Source: Desulfobacteraceae bacterium
Lineage (GTDB): Bacteria; Desulfobacterota; Desulfobacteria; Desulfobacterales; UBA5852
Reading direction: 5' to 3'
Assembly: GCA_014237395.1 (NCBI GenBank)
Contig: JABZFP010000027.1
Location: 24,756-88,755, forward strand
DNA: 64,000 nucleotides
In this document: piece after piece, positions 44,329 to 52,792 of the stretch
Layout: each line of letters opens with the position of its first letter
Position numbering within the stretch: position 1 is the stretch's first letter
The notes under the pieces: model-generated
What the model was told of the DNA's origin: nothing
The model's database searches: none
The model's input: the letters and a program-made list of their open reading frames with translations, nothing else
Made by a program: the position numbers and the translations under genes

Positions 44329-45972
44329 ATGGATACGGGCACAGGCGATGCAGCAACCAATCAAAAACAGACGGGGTGCTATGGATCGGTCAAATCAATG
44401 AGCCCCTGGCGGCTGGTGTGGGTTATCGTGGTGTTGATCATGAGTGGCTGCACCATGGTCGGGCCGGATTTTGTCAAGCCGGAGGCACCGCTGCTGGAGG
44501 ACTGGACAGAAGCCGAGGCGTCCGGTTTTTCGGCCGGTCAGGCTGACTATGGCGACTGGTGGCGGGTGTTTGGCGACCCGGTACTCGACAATCTGGTCGA
44601 AAAGGCCTATCGGCAAAACCTTTCCCTGCAGATAGCGGCCATCCGCATTTATGAAGCGCGGGCCCAACTGGGGATTGCGGTCGGCAACTTGTACCCGCAA
44701 CAGCAATCGGCTTCCGGAGATTTCACCAGCAACAAACTCAACATTAGTGACGACTCGCCCCTCATCGACGATCGTTTCAATGCCCTCAGCCTGGGGTTCG
44801 ATGCGGCCTGGGAGTTGGATATCTGGGGCAAGTTCCGCCGTTCAGTGCAATCCGGTGTCGCCAATCTGGAAGCCACGGTGGCCAATTACGACGATTTGCT
44901 CGTATCGCTGACGGCGGAAGTCGCGCGCACCTACATCGTAATGCGCACCGCGCAAAAACGGCTGATGATCGCCGACGATAATGTGAAGGCCCAGGAAGAC
45001 TCGCTGCAGCTTGCTGAAATCCGATTCAAGGAGGGGGCTGTTTCGGAGTTGGATGTGACCCAGGCCAGGACTTTGTTGCGCAACACCCAGGCCTCGATTC
45101 CCCGGTTGGAAGTCGGTCTGCGGCAAGCCCGCAACGCGCTGGCCATCTTGCTGGGGGTGTTGCCAGGCCAGCTGAAAGACACGCTGGATGGACCGACGGA
45201 GATTCCGGTGGCCACAGATGCCGTTGTCATCGACATCCCCAACAATCTTCTCCGACGTCGCCCCGACATCCGGCTGAACGAGCTGCGCATCGCCGCCCAG
45301 AGTCCTCAGATCGGGATTGCCAAATCCGATCTGTACCCGCATTTCTTCCTGGCAGGCAGCATTGGATGGCGCTCGACCGATGCCAGTTCGGCATACGGCG
45401 ACAGTGACTTGGGTGATATTTTCGACCATAACAGTTTGTTCTGGACCGCCGGCCCCGGTTTCAGCTGGGATATTCTGAATTATGGGCGCATTCGCAACCG
45501 TGTGCGGGTGGAAGACGCCCGCCTGCAACAGCTGGTGGTCAATTATAAAAATACGGTGCTGAACGCCCAACGGGAAGTCGAAGATGCGCTGGTGGCCTAT
45601 ACGCGTTCCAAGGAAGAGGAATGGTTCCTGCGCGACAGTGCTGCCGCCGCCCGGCGATCGGTGGAGATATCGCTCGTGCAATACCGCGAGGGGCTCGTTG
45701 ACTATCAGCGCGTACTGGATTCCCAGACGACGCTTGTGGCGCAGGAAGATCGTTGGGCGGATGTCAGCGGCCAGGTGAGTACGAATCTTGTGGCCACCTT
45801 TAAGGCGTTGGGCGGCGGTTGGCAAATCAGGGAAGGTGAAGCGCTTCTTTCCACCGAAAACAGAACCGACATGATCGAGCGTACCAGTTGGGGTGAATTC
45901 CTTGAACCGGAAGGGCTCGAATTGCCTGTCGACGAGAAGGATCGCCAGAATTGGCAGTGGCCAGCCTGGTAG
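44329..45972 (+). CDS. outer-membrane efflux channel (NodT/OprM family)
   Basis: A 547-residue outer-membrane factor with an unusually late lipobox, MSGCTMVGPDFVKPEAPL (Cys about 41), after a 23-residue polar N-terminal extension before the hydrophobic segment. The NodT signature of the mature N-terminus (VGPDFxxP and DWWRVFGDPVLDNLVEKAY) and two long coiled-coil tunnel regions (about 85-300 and 320-520) are visible, with WELDIWGKFRRSV and WDILNYGRIRNRVRV as the matching halves. It completes the tripartite efflux system. The ATG has AAGGGGAG 6 bases upstream. An in-frame ATG at 44398 would shorten the leader and may be the true start. Confidence 0.9.
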   Translation: MDTGTGDAATNQKQTGCYGSVKSMSPWRLVWVIVVLIMSGCTMVGPDFVKPEAPLLEDWTEAEASGFSAGQADYGDWWRVFGDPVLDNLVEKAYRQNLSLQIAAIRIYEARAQLGIAVGNLYPQQQSASGDFTSNKLNISDDSPLIDDRFNALSLGFDAAWELDIWGKFRRSVQSGVANLEATVANYDDLLVSLTAEVARTYIVMRTAQKRLMIADDNVKAQEDSLQLAEIRFKEGAVSELDVTQARTLLRNTQASIPRLEVGLRQARNALAILLGVLPGQLKDTLDGPTEIPVATDAVVIDIPNNLLRRRPDIRLNELRIAAQSPQIGIAKSDLYPHFFLAGSIGWRSTDASSAYGDSDLGDIFDHNSLFWTAGPGFSWDILNYGRIRNRVRVEDARLQQLVVNYKNTVLNAQREVEDALVAYTRSKEEEWFLRDSAAAARRSVEISLVQYREGLVDYQRVLDSQTTLVAQEDRWADVSGQVSTNLVATFKALGGGWQIREGEALLSTENRTDMIERTSWGEFLEPEGLELPVDEKDRQNWQWPAW

Positions 45973-45999
45973 CCTTCATCGCGCTTCCGTCCCCAGCGT

Positions 46000-46206
46000 T
46001 TGCATGCCATGGCCGTCATCCCGGAGCTATCGGATGCAAAGTGGGACGTCTTCCTCTCGGGCCAAGATATCACCGTCGATAACCCGCGGTGGTGGCCCAT
46101 CGCTAAACGAATCAAGCAGATCCAAACGAACAGACGTGGCTTAAAAGAGACCCCCATCTCTGCCGGTACGGTGATCCGCAACCGAATGAACAGAGGAAAC
46201 AAATGA
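46000..46206 (+). CDS. doubtful small ORF
   Basis: A 68-residue frame in the 265-base gap between the efflux channel gene and the next operon. Codon endings are G/C-rich, as in the neighbours, and the sequence (MAVIPELSDAKWDVFLSGQDI, PRWWPIAKRIKQIQTN) looks plausible. There is no ribosome site or recognisable family, and the frame fits as well as chance allows in GC-rich DNA. Confidence 0.25.
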   Translation: MHAMAVIPELSDAKWDVFLSGQDITVDNPRWWPIAKRIKQIQTNRRGLKETPISAGTVIRNRMNRGNK

Positions 46207-46237
46207 TGACTGAGGTCGATAAGAAAGGGATACAAAA

Positions 46238-47074
46238 ATGAAAACAATCCTACGTTTCGGGCTTGCGCGCTCGCTGTGGGTTGTATTTTCCGCCCTGGCG
46301 GTCGTTCTGGCACTCGGCGCAGGCCCGACGCAGGCCGCCGATAAGACACCGGCGGTAGCCTCGGCGGAACAGGAACCGGAAGCAACGGCGATTTTTTATA
46401 AAATGACCGATTTCATCGCCAGGGCGCCGGTTTTCAGCGTAACCATCCGCAGCGGCTACGATGCCATCCAGTCCGACGGCCAGCGGATCGAATTCGGCGA
46501 GCAGCGCCGGGTTCTGCTGCAGCGTCCCGCAGGGCTGCGTGTCGAGGTCGAACGCAGCGACGGCGACCAGGGGCTGGTCTTGTTCGACGGCAAGGGCATC
46601 ACGGCCTTCAAGGCCGACGACAATATTTACGCCCGCGCGGAAAAACCTGGCACGGTGGATGATGCCATTGTCTATTTGGTCGGGGATCTGCAATTGACCC
46701 TGCCCCTGGCGCGGATGTTCCTTACCGGCTTTCCAAAGGATATGAAGAAGAAGGTGACATCCATAAATTACGTGGAAGAAAATTTTCTTTTCGACGTTCC
46801 CACCGACCACCTGGCTGTCCGTTCCGCGGATGTCGATATGCAAATATGGATCGCTCAGGGCGAGCAGCCCCTGCCCCGCAGGATCATTCTCACTTACAAG
46901 AATGCACCGGGAGCTCCCCAGTTTCGTGCTGACCTGTTCGATTGGGACCTATCGCCCAAGGTGGCCGCGGACAGTTTCACATTCGCCCCGGCGGCAGATG
47001 CGGAGGAGGTCCCGTTCCTGATCCCCGTGCGTCAGAAGGGTTCCCTGCCCATGGAGAAAGGAGACCGGCCATGA
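46238..47074 (+). CDS. DUF2092-family periplasmic protein
   Basis: A 278-residue protein with a signal peptide ending TQAAD. The mature part follows the DUF2092 pattern: FYKMTDFIARAPVFSVTIRSGYDAIQSDGQRIEFGEQRRVLLQRPAGLRVEVERSDGD, a LolA/LolB-like half-barrel, then LFDGKGITAF, and VPTDHLAVRSADVDMQIWIAQGEQPLPRRIILTYK. Related folds bind lipids or lipoproteins. ATG follows AAGAAAGGGATACAAAA. Its stop overlaps the next start as ATGA. Expression as one unit with the RG-rich protein is very likely. Confidence 0.85.
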   Translation: MKTILRFGLARSLWVVFSALAVVLALGAGPTQAADKTPAVASAEQEPEATAIFYKMTDFIARAPVFSVTIRSGYDAIQSDGQRIEFGEQRRVLLQRPAGLRVEVERSDGDQGLVLFDGKGITAFKADDNIYARAEKPGTVDDAIVYLVGDLQLTLPLARMFLTGFPKDMKKKVTSINYVEENFLFDVPTDHLAVRSADVDMQIWIAQGEQPLPRRIILTYKNAPGAPQFRADLFDWDLSPKVAADSFTFAPAADAEEVPFLIPVRQKGSLPMEKGDRP

Positions 47075-47793
47075 CTTCCAGGTTTAAAGCGACCGTCCTT
47101 TTTATCGGCGTGATTTTCCTTTCTGTAATTGTCTACGCCAGCATGGCCGAGGCCCGACGAGGCGGCGGCGGACGCGGTGGCGGGCGGGGCGGCGGCGGTT
47201 TCTCACGCAGCAGCGCCGCCAGGGGCGGCAGCTTCTCGTCCCGCTCCGCCTCGCGGCCGACGACCCGCCAGGCCCCGCAGCGCCAGGCAGCGCCATCGAC
47301 CCGCCAGTCCGGGGTTTCGCAGCGCCAGGCGCCGCCCTCGGCGGGCACGTCCGACATGTCCCAACGATCGAAACCCCAGGCCAGCCAGCAGGACCGGGCC
47401 GCCAATCGCCAGGGGCAGCGGCAGGACGCCACTGGTGATCGGGAAGGCAATCGCGATGATGCCCGTGAAGACTGGCAGGAGCAACGGGAGGAGATGCAGG
47501 ACGACCGGCAGCAGGCAGCGGCCGGACGCCAGGAAGACCGACAGGACTTCTACGAGGACGAGTGGGACGATCACTGGCACGGCCATTACTACGGCGGAGG
47601 CTCGGCGATCGTTGTGGGGGCCGCTGTCGGCGCAGCCACGGTGAGCGCCCTGACGACGCTGCCCTGCTCCAGCACGGCGGTGATCGTCAATGGCACCACC
47701 TATTACCAGTGTAACGCCACCTGGTACAGACGCGGCTACGAGAGCAATACCGTCGTGTACATCGTCACCAGCCCGCCGCCGGGGCATTATTGA
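47071..47793 (+). CDS. secreted Gly/Arg/Gln-rich low-complexity protein
   Basis: A 240-residue protein with a signal peptide (hydrophobic residues about 9-22, cleavage before RRGGGG). The mature part starts with an RG-rich block (RRGGGGRGGGRGGGG), then Ser/Arg and Gln/Ala/Pro-rich segments, then a charged Gln/Asp/Arg/Glu stretch, and ends in a compact C-terminal domain (about 165-240) with a Gly-Ala hydrophobic hairpin (AIVVGAAVGAATVSAL) and ALTTLPCSSTAVIVNGTTYYQCNATWYRRGYE, similar in style to small surface proteins with a TYYxCxxxWY motif. Overlaps the DUF2092 gene by four bases, and such pairs recur in Proteobacteria. Confidence 0.75.
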   Translation: MTSRFKATVLFIGVIFLSVIVYASMAEARRGGGGRGGGRGGGGFSRSSAARGGSFSSRSASRPTTRQAPQRQAAPSTRQSGVSQRQAPPSAGTSDMSQRSKPQASQQDRAANRQGQRQDATGDREGNRDDAREDWQEQREEMQDDRQQAAAGRQEDRQDFYEDEWDDHWHGHYYGGGSAIVVGAAVGAATVSALTTLPCSSTAVIVNGTTYYQCNATWYRRGYESNTVVYIVTSPPPGHY

Positions 47794-47824
47794 TCACACG
47801 CGGAACGCCGCAAGGGAGGGAACC

Positions 47825-50194
47825 ATGAACGAAACCGTGATCAACGCATTGGCCCTGAGCCCATACGAAGGTCTGTCACGCCGCAAGTTTCTGCGCATGA
47901 TGGGTGCCGCAGGTATTGCGCTGGCGGGATACCCGCTGGTCGTGCGGTCTGCCGCCGCCGGTGAGGCCATCCGGATCAAGAATGCGGCGCCGGGTGAAGA
48001 CCTCTTCGCTTATATCCGGAGCGCCAAAGGGAAGTTCGACCAGACACTCTATCAACAGGTAATTGGTGCCGCAAACGATTTTAAGGAAGGCGATCTGACC
48101 ATCGGGGTGGGGGCCAAGGATGAGGCCACCCGGAAAACCGCCCGGGAGCTTCTGGCCAACACGACGATCAAGGATCTTTATGAGCATCCGGTGTTTGTGG
48201 ACGATTTGCAGAAGTTGATCTGGCGGACCACGGACCAGGCCCAGTACGAAAAGGTCAAGGACTGGACCATGGGGGAACTGAAGGAATTTCTCCTGACCCA
48301 ATCCGAATCGGAAATTAAAGGCATGATGAACGGCCTGACCAGCGACACCATCGGCTGCGTCCCAAAATTGATGACCAATGAAGAACTGATTGCGTTCGGT
48401 CAAAAGATATTCAATCCCCTGCCGGGTACGCAAATGGGGTCCAAAGGCTATATGGGCGCCCGTATCCAGCCCAACTCCCCCACGGACCACCCCGACGACG
48501 TTCAGTGGCAGACGTTTAACGCATTTGCTTACGCAACAGGCGACATTGTCATCGGGACCAACCCCGTGGACAGCCAGGTCGTCAGTGTCGCGGCCGTTGA
48601 AGAAGCGCTCAAAGACGTGGTGGATACCTTCAAGCTGAACGATATCATCCCCTGGTGCGTGCTTTCGCATATCGATGTTCAGGCCGAGGTTGCCCAACAA
48701 TATCCGGGATCAGTTGAAACCATGTTCCAGAGCTTGGCTGGAACCGATGACTGCAACAAGACGTTTGATGTCACGATTGAAAAGATTTTGAAGTATGCCA
48801 AATCCAAGAAAGGGAAAAGATACGGACTTTATTTTGAGACGGGTCAGGGATCCGAGTTTACCAATGGTGTTGAAAATGGTGTGGACATGATGGTGCTCGA
48901 GTCCCGCAAGTACGGTTTCAGCCGGGCGGTGGCAATGGAACTGGCAAAAGTGCAGCCCCAAGGGGCCTGGCTCCATGTCAATGATGTGGCTGGATTTATC
49001 GGCCCCGAGGTCTTCAAGACCCGCGAGCAACTGGTGCGGTGTTGCCTGGAGGACATCGCCATGGCGAAACTGCATGGATTGACCATCGGCCTCGACATCT
49101 GCTCGACCCTGCACATGGACGTCACCCTGGACGACCTGAATTGGTGCCAGGACCAGATCATGCCGGCCAATCCCGCCTACCTGATTGCGCTGCCCACCAA
49201 GAACGACCCCATGTTGAGCTATCTCTCGACGGCCTTCCAGGACCATGTCCGCATCCGGGAGAAGTTTGGCTACAAGGTCAACGATGCGATGTGGGATTTC
49301 TATCAGCGGCTCGGGGTCGTGGATGCCAACAACAATTATACCGAGCACTTTGGCGATCCCCTCTGGGTTTATTACCGGTACTGCCAGGCCAAGGGCGACA
49401 AGCGCTCCAAGGACGAGATCTATGCCGAAGGTCGGAATAAAGTGAAGGAAGTCGAGGTCCGGGGCGTTGATATTGCAATCGGGCATGGTAAGCAACGCTG
49501 GGATCTCAACCCTGAACTTGAAGCCAAGGTCAAAGCCTTGTACAAGGACGCCAAAATTTGTCTCAAAGCGGAACTTACCCCGGCGTTTGTAAAGACCATT
49601 CCCAATGCCGTGGCCATCCGCACGCTGTCCAAGGACCGGGACGACTATATCACCCATCCGGCAACCGGTGAAAAACTCAGTCCGCAAACCATTGCCGCTT
49701 TAGAGGACCTCAGGGATTCATGGGGTGCCGATCTTCCCAAGGGCCAGATCGTGATCTCAGACGGTCTGAACGCCAAGGCCATTATGGATGAAGGCCATCT
49801 TGCACCCTATCTGGATGAATTGCGGAAATTGCTGGCCGAGGCCAATGTGCCCATGAGCGAGAAAAACATTGTGGTCACCGGCGGAAGGGTCCGGGCCGGC
49901 TACCGGATTGGCGAACTGCTGTTTAAGAACGCAGATCCCCATGCTTTTCGAGGGATTCTTCACATCATCGGCGAACGGCCGGGGACCATGCATCACTCCT
50001 ATTCCGTCTACATAACGGTCACCAAGGGCACCACCTGGACGGCCAAGAAAATCGATCATGATATTACGAAACTCGTCTGTAACATTGCCGATACGGCCCT
50101 GGACCCCAAGGATGCGGCCCGCGAAACCATCACGATCATCAGGGAAATGGTGGGCAAAAAAGTCAACAACAGCCGTCTCCTTGGCCGATCGTGA
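47825..50194 (+). CDS. Tat-exported EutB-EutC fusion, ethanolamine ammonia-lyase-like
   Basis: A 789-residue single chain. A twin-arginine signal (SRRKFLRMMGAAGIALAGY) is followed by an EutB-like large-subunit TIM barrel (about 45-560). The EutB substrate residues appear kept: Arg and Gln in ARIQPNSPTD, Asn in IGTNPVDS, Glu in YFETGQGS and Asp in IGLDICSTLH. Residues about 595-789 are EutC-like (LPKGQIVISDGLNAKAI, NIVVTGGRVRAGYRIGE, HIIGERPGTMHHSYSVYI), the half that helps bind adenosylcobalamin. The reaction would be ethanolamine to acetaldehyde and ammonia. A periplasmic B12 enzyme is unexpected. ATG follows AAGGGAGGGAACC. No other eut genes are nearby. Confidence 0.88.
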   Translation: MNETVINALALSPYEGLSRRKFLRMMGAAGIALAGYPLVVRSAAAGEAIRIKNAAPGEDLFAYIRSAKGKFDQTLYQQVIGAANDFKEGDLTIGVGAKDEATRKTARELLANTTIKDLYEHPVFVDDLQKLIWRTTDQAQYEKVKDWTMGELKEFLLTQSESEIKGMMNGLTSDTIGCVPKLMTNEELIAFGQKIFNPLPGTQMGSKGYMGARIQPNSPTDHPDDVQWQTFNAFAYATGDIVIGTNPVDSQVVSVAAVEEALKDVVDTFKLNDIIPWCVLSHIDVQAEVAQQYPGSVETMFQSLAGTDDCNKTFDVTIEKILKYAKSKKGKRYGLYFETGQGSEFTNGVENGVDMMVLESRKYGFSRAVAMELAKVQPQGAWLHVNDVAGFIGPEVFKTREQLVRCCLEDIAMAKLHGLTIGLDICSTLHMDVTLDDLNWCQDQIMPANPAYLIALPTKNDPMLSYLSTAFQDHVRIREKFGYKVNDAMWDFYQRLGVVDANNNYTEHFGDPLWVYYRYCQAKGDKRSKDEIYAEGRNKVKEVEVRGVDIAIGHGKQRWDLNPELEAKVKALYKDAKICLKAELTPAFVKTIPNAVAIRTLSKDRDDYITHPATGEKLSPQTIAALEDLRDSWGADLPKGQIVISDGLNAKAIMDEGHLAPYLDELRKLLAEANVPMSEKNIVVTGGRVRAGYRIGELLFKNADPHAFRGILHIIGERPGTMHHSYSVYITVTKGTTWTAKKIDHDITKLVCNIADTALDPKDAARETITIIREMVGKKVNNSRLLGRS

Positions 50195-50228
50195 AAAAAT
50201 TTCACGCCATGACATCATCGAAACGGGC

Positions 50229-50309
50229 GTTCAGTTTTTGTGGGGGGCATTACCTTCGAACTGAATTTCTGAGCCGTATCGATCCCGTCGGGACAGGATA
50301 GCGGCTCAG
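50229..50309. other. structured leader-like region
   Basis: Two stem-loops lie in the 210-base gap before the next gene: CTGAGCCG / CGGCTCAG (50269-50276 and 50302-50309), with an inner TCCCGTCGGGA, and a weaker TTCAGTT / AACTGAA pair at about 50230-50264. No U-run follows. They may be a leader structure or end-protecting hairpins of the EutBC mRNA. Confidence 0.4.
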
Positions 50310-50405
50310 CTAACATGCTGAACCTCTTCGAAGCAAGCGAGGCGAATTTCACACGGAGGTCACCTGCATGCTGGGGGCCTAAACTCGAAGACAAGGAGAA
50401 TCTCC

Positions 50406-50888
50406 ATGAAAACCCATTCCCATTTTTTTCGTGTCTTAATCGGTCTGCTGATCGGCATATGGATGCTGCCGGCGGCCACCATGGCCCAGGACACCTCGGA
50501 CAACATGAAGATTGTCCGGGAGAAGCTCCTCGCCGACCGCAAGCTGTTCGTGGCGGACAACATGGAATTGACCGAAGCGGAGGGCAAAGCTTTCTGGCCG
50601 GTCTACGACGAATACGTCCAGGACCTGCAGAAGCTCGGTGCCAAGGGTGCTTACCTCATCGATGATTTCGCCCGTCATTACCAGGACATGACCGACGCCA
50701 AGGCGAAGGACCTTCTCAACCAACTCATGGCCTACGAGGCCGAGTATCTCGGCCTTCGCCAGGACTACCTGCCCAAGTTCCGAGCGGCCATACCTGAAAA
50801 AAAGGTGACCCGCTACTACCAGGTCGAGAACAAGATCCGGGCCATCGTCAACTACGAACTGGCCGGTCGGATTCCATTGATGAAATGA
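50406..50888 (+). CDS. periplasmic helical protein of unknown function
   Basis: A 160-residue protein with a signal peptide (hydrophobic VLIGLLIGIWMLPAATMA). The mature part is all-helical: KIVREKLLADRKLFVADNMELTEAEGKAFWPVYDEYVQDLQKLG, then RHYQDMTDAKAKDLLNQLMAYEAEYLGLRQDYLPKFRAAIPEKKVTRYYQVENKIRAIVNYELA. The AFWPVYDEY motif and Lys-rich helices recall Spy/CpxP-like envelope proteins, but the LTxxQ motif is not present. ATG follows ACAAGGAGAATCTCC. It is next to a SYLF-domain gene (29 bases) and likely co-transcribed. Confidence 0.75.
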   Translation: MKTHSHFFRVLIGLLIGIWMLPAATMAQDTSDNMKIVREKLLADRKLFVADNMELTEAEGKAFWPVYDEYVQDLQKLGAKGAYLIDDFARHYQDMTDAKAKDLLNQLMAYEAEYLGLRQDYLPKFRAAIPEKKVTRYYQVENKIRAIVNYELAGRIPLMK

Positions 50889-50917
50889 TGTCCAGCATAC
50901 CTGAATGGAGGTGAACC

Positions 50918-51475
50918 ATGATGACAGGCAAATATAGGATCCAATGGGTGTTGTTGGCGGTTCTGACAATGGTTTTCGCCGCCGGCCCTGTGTTGGCGGG
51001 CACGGCGGCTGAGCTCCAGCGCGATGCAGGAATCGCCCTGCAGAAACTCTACGATCGTTCACCGGCCGCCAAAAAATTGTCGACCACGGCCAAGGGAATT
51101 CTGGTTTTTCCGCGCATTGTCAAGGGCGGTTTGATCATCGGCGGACAGTACGGTGAAGGGGCCCTTTTCAAGAACGGAAAATGCACGGGTTTCTACAACA
51201 GCGTGGCGGCCTCCTACGGCCTGCAGATCGGGGCTCAGACCTTCGGCTATGCCTTGTTCCTGATGACCGAAGACGCTGTGGCCTACCTCGACACTTCCGA
51301 GGGCTTCGAGATCGGCACCGGGCCCAGTTTCGTGGTGGTGGACACGGGGATGGCAGGATCGCTTTCGACGACGACGGCCAAGGAGGATATCTACGCCTTC
51401 TTTTTTGATCAGGGGGGCTTGATGGCCGGCCTGGGCCTGCAGGGTTCCAAAATCAGCCCTATCAACCCGGAATAA
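50918..51475 (+). CDS. SYLF-domain (YSC84-like) lipid-binding protein
   Basis: A 185-residue protein with a signal peptide (WVLLAVLTMVFAAGPVLAG). Residues about 30-180 are the SYLF domain: DAGIALQKLYDRSPAAKKLSTTAKGILVFPRIVKGGLIIGGQYGEGALFKNG, then YNSVAASYGLQIGAQTFGYALFLM and GTGPSFVVVDTG. Eukaryotic YSC84/SH3YL1 relatives bind phosphoinositides; the bacterial members are periplasmic with unknown lipids. ATG follows ACCTGAATGGAGGTGAACC. The gene ends the run of envelope genes that starts at 46238. No terminator was seen directly after it. Confidence 0.88.
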   Translation: MMTGKYRIQWVLLAVLTMVFAAGPVLAGTAAELQRDAGIALQKLYDRSPAAKKLSTTAKGILVFPRIVKGGLIIGGQYGEGALFKNGKCTGFYNSVAASYGLQIGAQTFGYALFLMTEDAVAYLDTSEGFEIGTGPSFVVVDTGMAGSLSTTTAKEDIYAFFFDQGGLMAGLGLQGSKISPINPE

Positions 51476-51665
51476 TGGGGTGTCGGCAGCTGCCCTCGAA
51501 ATGATTTTTTAAGATTAAGCGATCTTTACCTGGTGAATTCAACATCTATCGGTGCAGCGAAAAGTGTCGTCTCCGCACGTCCGATTACGGGGAAGCCTGG
51601 CGCTTTAATGACAATACGATAAGGCTTGCCATTTATAGGGTGCGGGGGATCAGGCCGATCAGAAT

Positions 51666-51706
51666 AAAAAAGGGTACCTCTCGCCAAGGCGAAAGGCACC
51701 CTTTTC
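51666..51706 (-). terminator. intrinsic terminator of the cold-shock gene
   Basis: Read on the minus strand, AAAAGGGTGCC / GGTACCCTTTTTT arms with a CTTGGC-type centre form a long stem followed by T-rich sequence, 18 bases after the cold-shock stop codon. It could also end the plus-strand SYLF transcript. The 51478-51665 gap before it shows no gene. Confidence 0.75.
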
Positions 51707-51723
51707 ATTAGAAGTGTGTGGTT

Positions 51724-51924
51724 TTAGACCACCGATACATTGACAGCCGAAAGACCTTTCGGTCCCTGCTCGACGTCGAAGGCCACATTGTCGCCTTCAT
51801 TCAGACTTTTAAAGCCGTCCGCGTTGATGGCGGAATGATGAACGAACACATCCGGCCCGCTTTCCTGCTCGATAAATCCGAATCCTTTTTGGTCGTTAAA
51901 CCACTTCACGGTTCCATTTGTCAT
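51724..51924 (-). CDS. csp: cold-shock domain protein
   Basis: A 66-residue single CSD protein. The RNP1 motif reads KGFGFIE and RNP2 is DVFVHHS, with an opening [10 protein letters not shown], so it is a standard CspA-like RNA chaperone of normal length that binds single-stranded RNA or DNA. The start ATG follows GAAAGGAGGATGTATC. A longer frame reaches back to 52053, but it would be translated leader and lacks homology. The upstream 130 bases may be a long 5' leader, common for this family. Confidence 0.93.
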   Translation of the reverse strand: MTNGTVKWFNDQKGFGFIEQESGPDVFVHHSAINADGFKSLNEGDNVAFDVEQGPKGLSAVNVSVV

Positions 51925-52000
51925 GATACATCCTCCTTTCTGGTTAATTCTCAAGATTTTTAGCTGGAGGATGTCACATTGAACGCGATGGGGTCCCTCA

Positions 52001-52032
52001 GAAAAAACCGCCTTGCCCACTAAAGGCAAGGC
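52001..52032 (-). terminator. terminator-like hairpin in the cold-shock upstream region
   Basis: On the minus strand GCCTTGCC-TTTAGTG-GGCAAGGC is followed by GGTTTTTTC, an intrinsic terminator form, 77 bases before the cold-shock start codon. If the promoter is TTGCCT-N16-TATGTT (52043-52070), it would sit in the leader as an attenuator. If the promoter lies downstream, it simply ends upstream transcripts. The rest of 52071-52328 contains no gene; TTGATT (52211-52216) and TAGTAT (52235-52240) may be a promoter for the next gene. Confidence 0.55.
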
Positions 52033-52328
52033 CTTGTTGATTAAGTTGAACATAAGGTGTTCCGGACCGAAGGCAAGGGGATGACATAAGTATTACAAAA
52101 CAGATCTAAAATAGCGATCCATGGCGGGTTTTAGCAGGAGGGCATGGCGGTGCCTACGAACGCCGGTCATTGCACACCGCCTGAACACGTTGCCGTGAAT
52201 CATTTACAAGTTGATTAAAACACAGCCCCTGAGATAGTATCGGGTCAGTTGGAATCGCACGGGTATGGGTCGTAGGTTCAAAAGATATCCGTGGCCAGTG
52301 GGTAACCTGATTAAAAAAAGGAGGCATC

Positions 52329-52640
52329 ATGAAAACGTTTATCGCCATGCTGGTTATCGTCTGTTTTGCGGTGGCACCCATGACATCGCTTGCGGCCAAG
52401 GGGGGCCAGAAAGGGCCCGACGATAACGCCTACAAACATGCCAATGACAACGCCAAGTTCAAGCGTGACGCACAGGCGGGCGAGGCCGGTGACGAAGCCG
52501 GGGAGATCATCGAGGAGATCGAGGACGCCGGCGACAAGGACATGGACAAGGACATGGACAAGGATCAAGGGAAGGACGAGGAAAACGGGAAGAAAAAGCA
52601 AAAGCAAAAGAAGAAAAAGAAACAAAAGGGGAAAGATTGA
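52329..52640 (+). CDS. secreted Lys/Asp-rich low-complexity protein
   Basis: A 103-residue protein with a clean signal peptide (FIAMLVIVCFAVAPMTSLAA). The mature part is highly charged: an acidic middle (DEAGEIIEEIEDAGDKDMDKDMDKDQGKDEENG) built from a repeated DMDKD unit, and a tail in which nearly every residue is Lys or Gln (KKKQKQKKKKKQKGKD). It would be unfolded and basic at its end, and could coat an anionic surface, DNA or peptidoglycan. AAAAAAAGGAGGCATC precedes the ATG. No family recognised; its composition makes searches unreliable. Confidence 0.7.
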   Translation: MKTFIAMLVIVCFAVAPMTSLAAKGGQKGPDDNAYKHANDNAKFKRDAQAGEAGDEAGEIIEEIEDAGDKDMDKDMDKDQGKDEENGKKKQKQKKKKKQKGKD

Positions 52641-52792
52641 TTGCCGAAGCAATCCAGCCATCCGCTTGTTAAACGATGGGCGTTGAATGAGACGGTTGGA
52701 AAGGTCGGGGCCTTTAGGCTTTCCGGAATGGATCTGGTTTGGCGTAATGAGCGGACCAAAACAATTCACCCTATTTCCCGGGACAAGCGCGC

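Noticed and set aside
47825..50194. An ethanolamine-utilisation microcompartment locus
   Set aside because: No shell proteins, EutA, EutE or EutG are present; the neighbours are envelope proteins.
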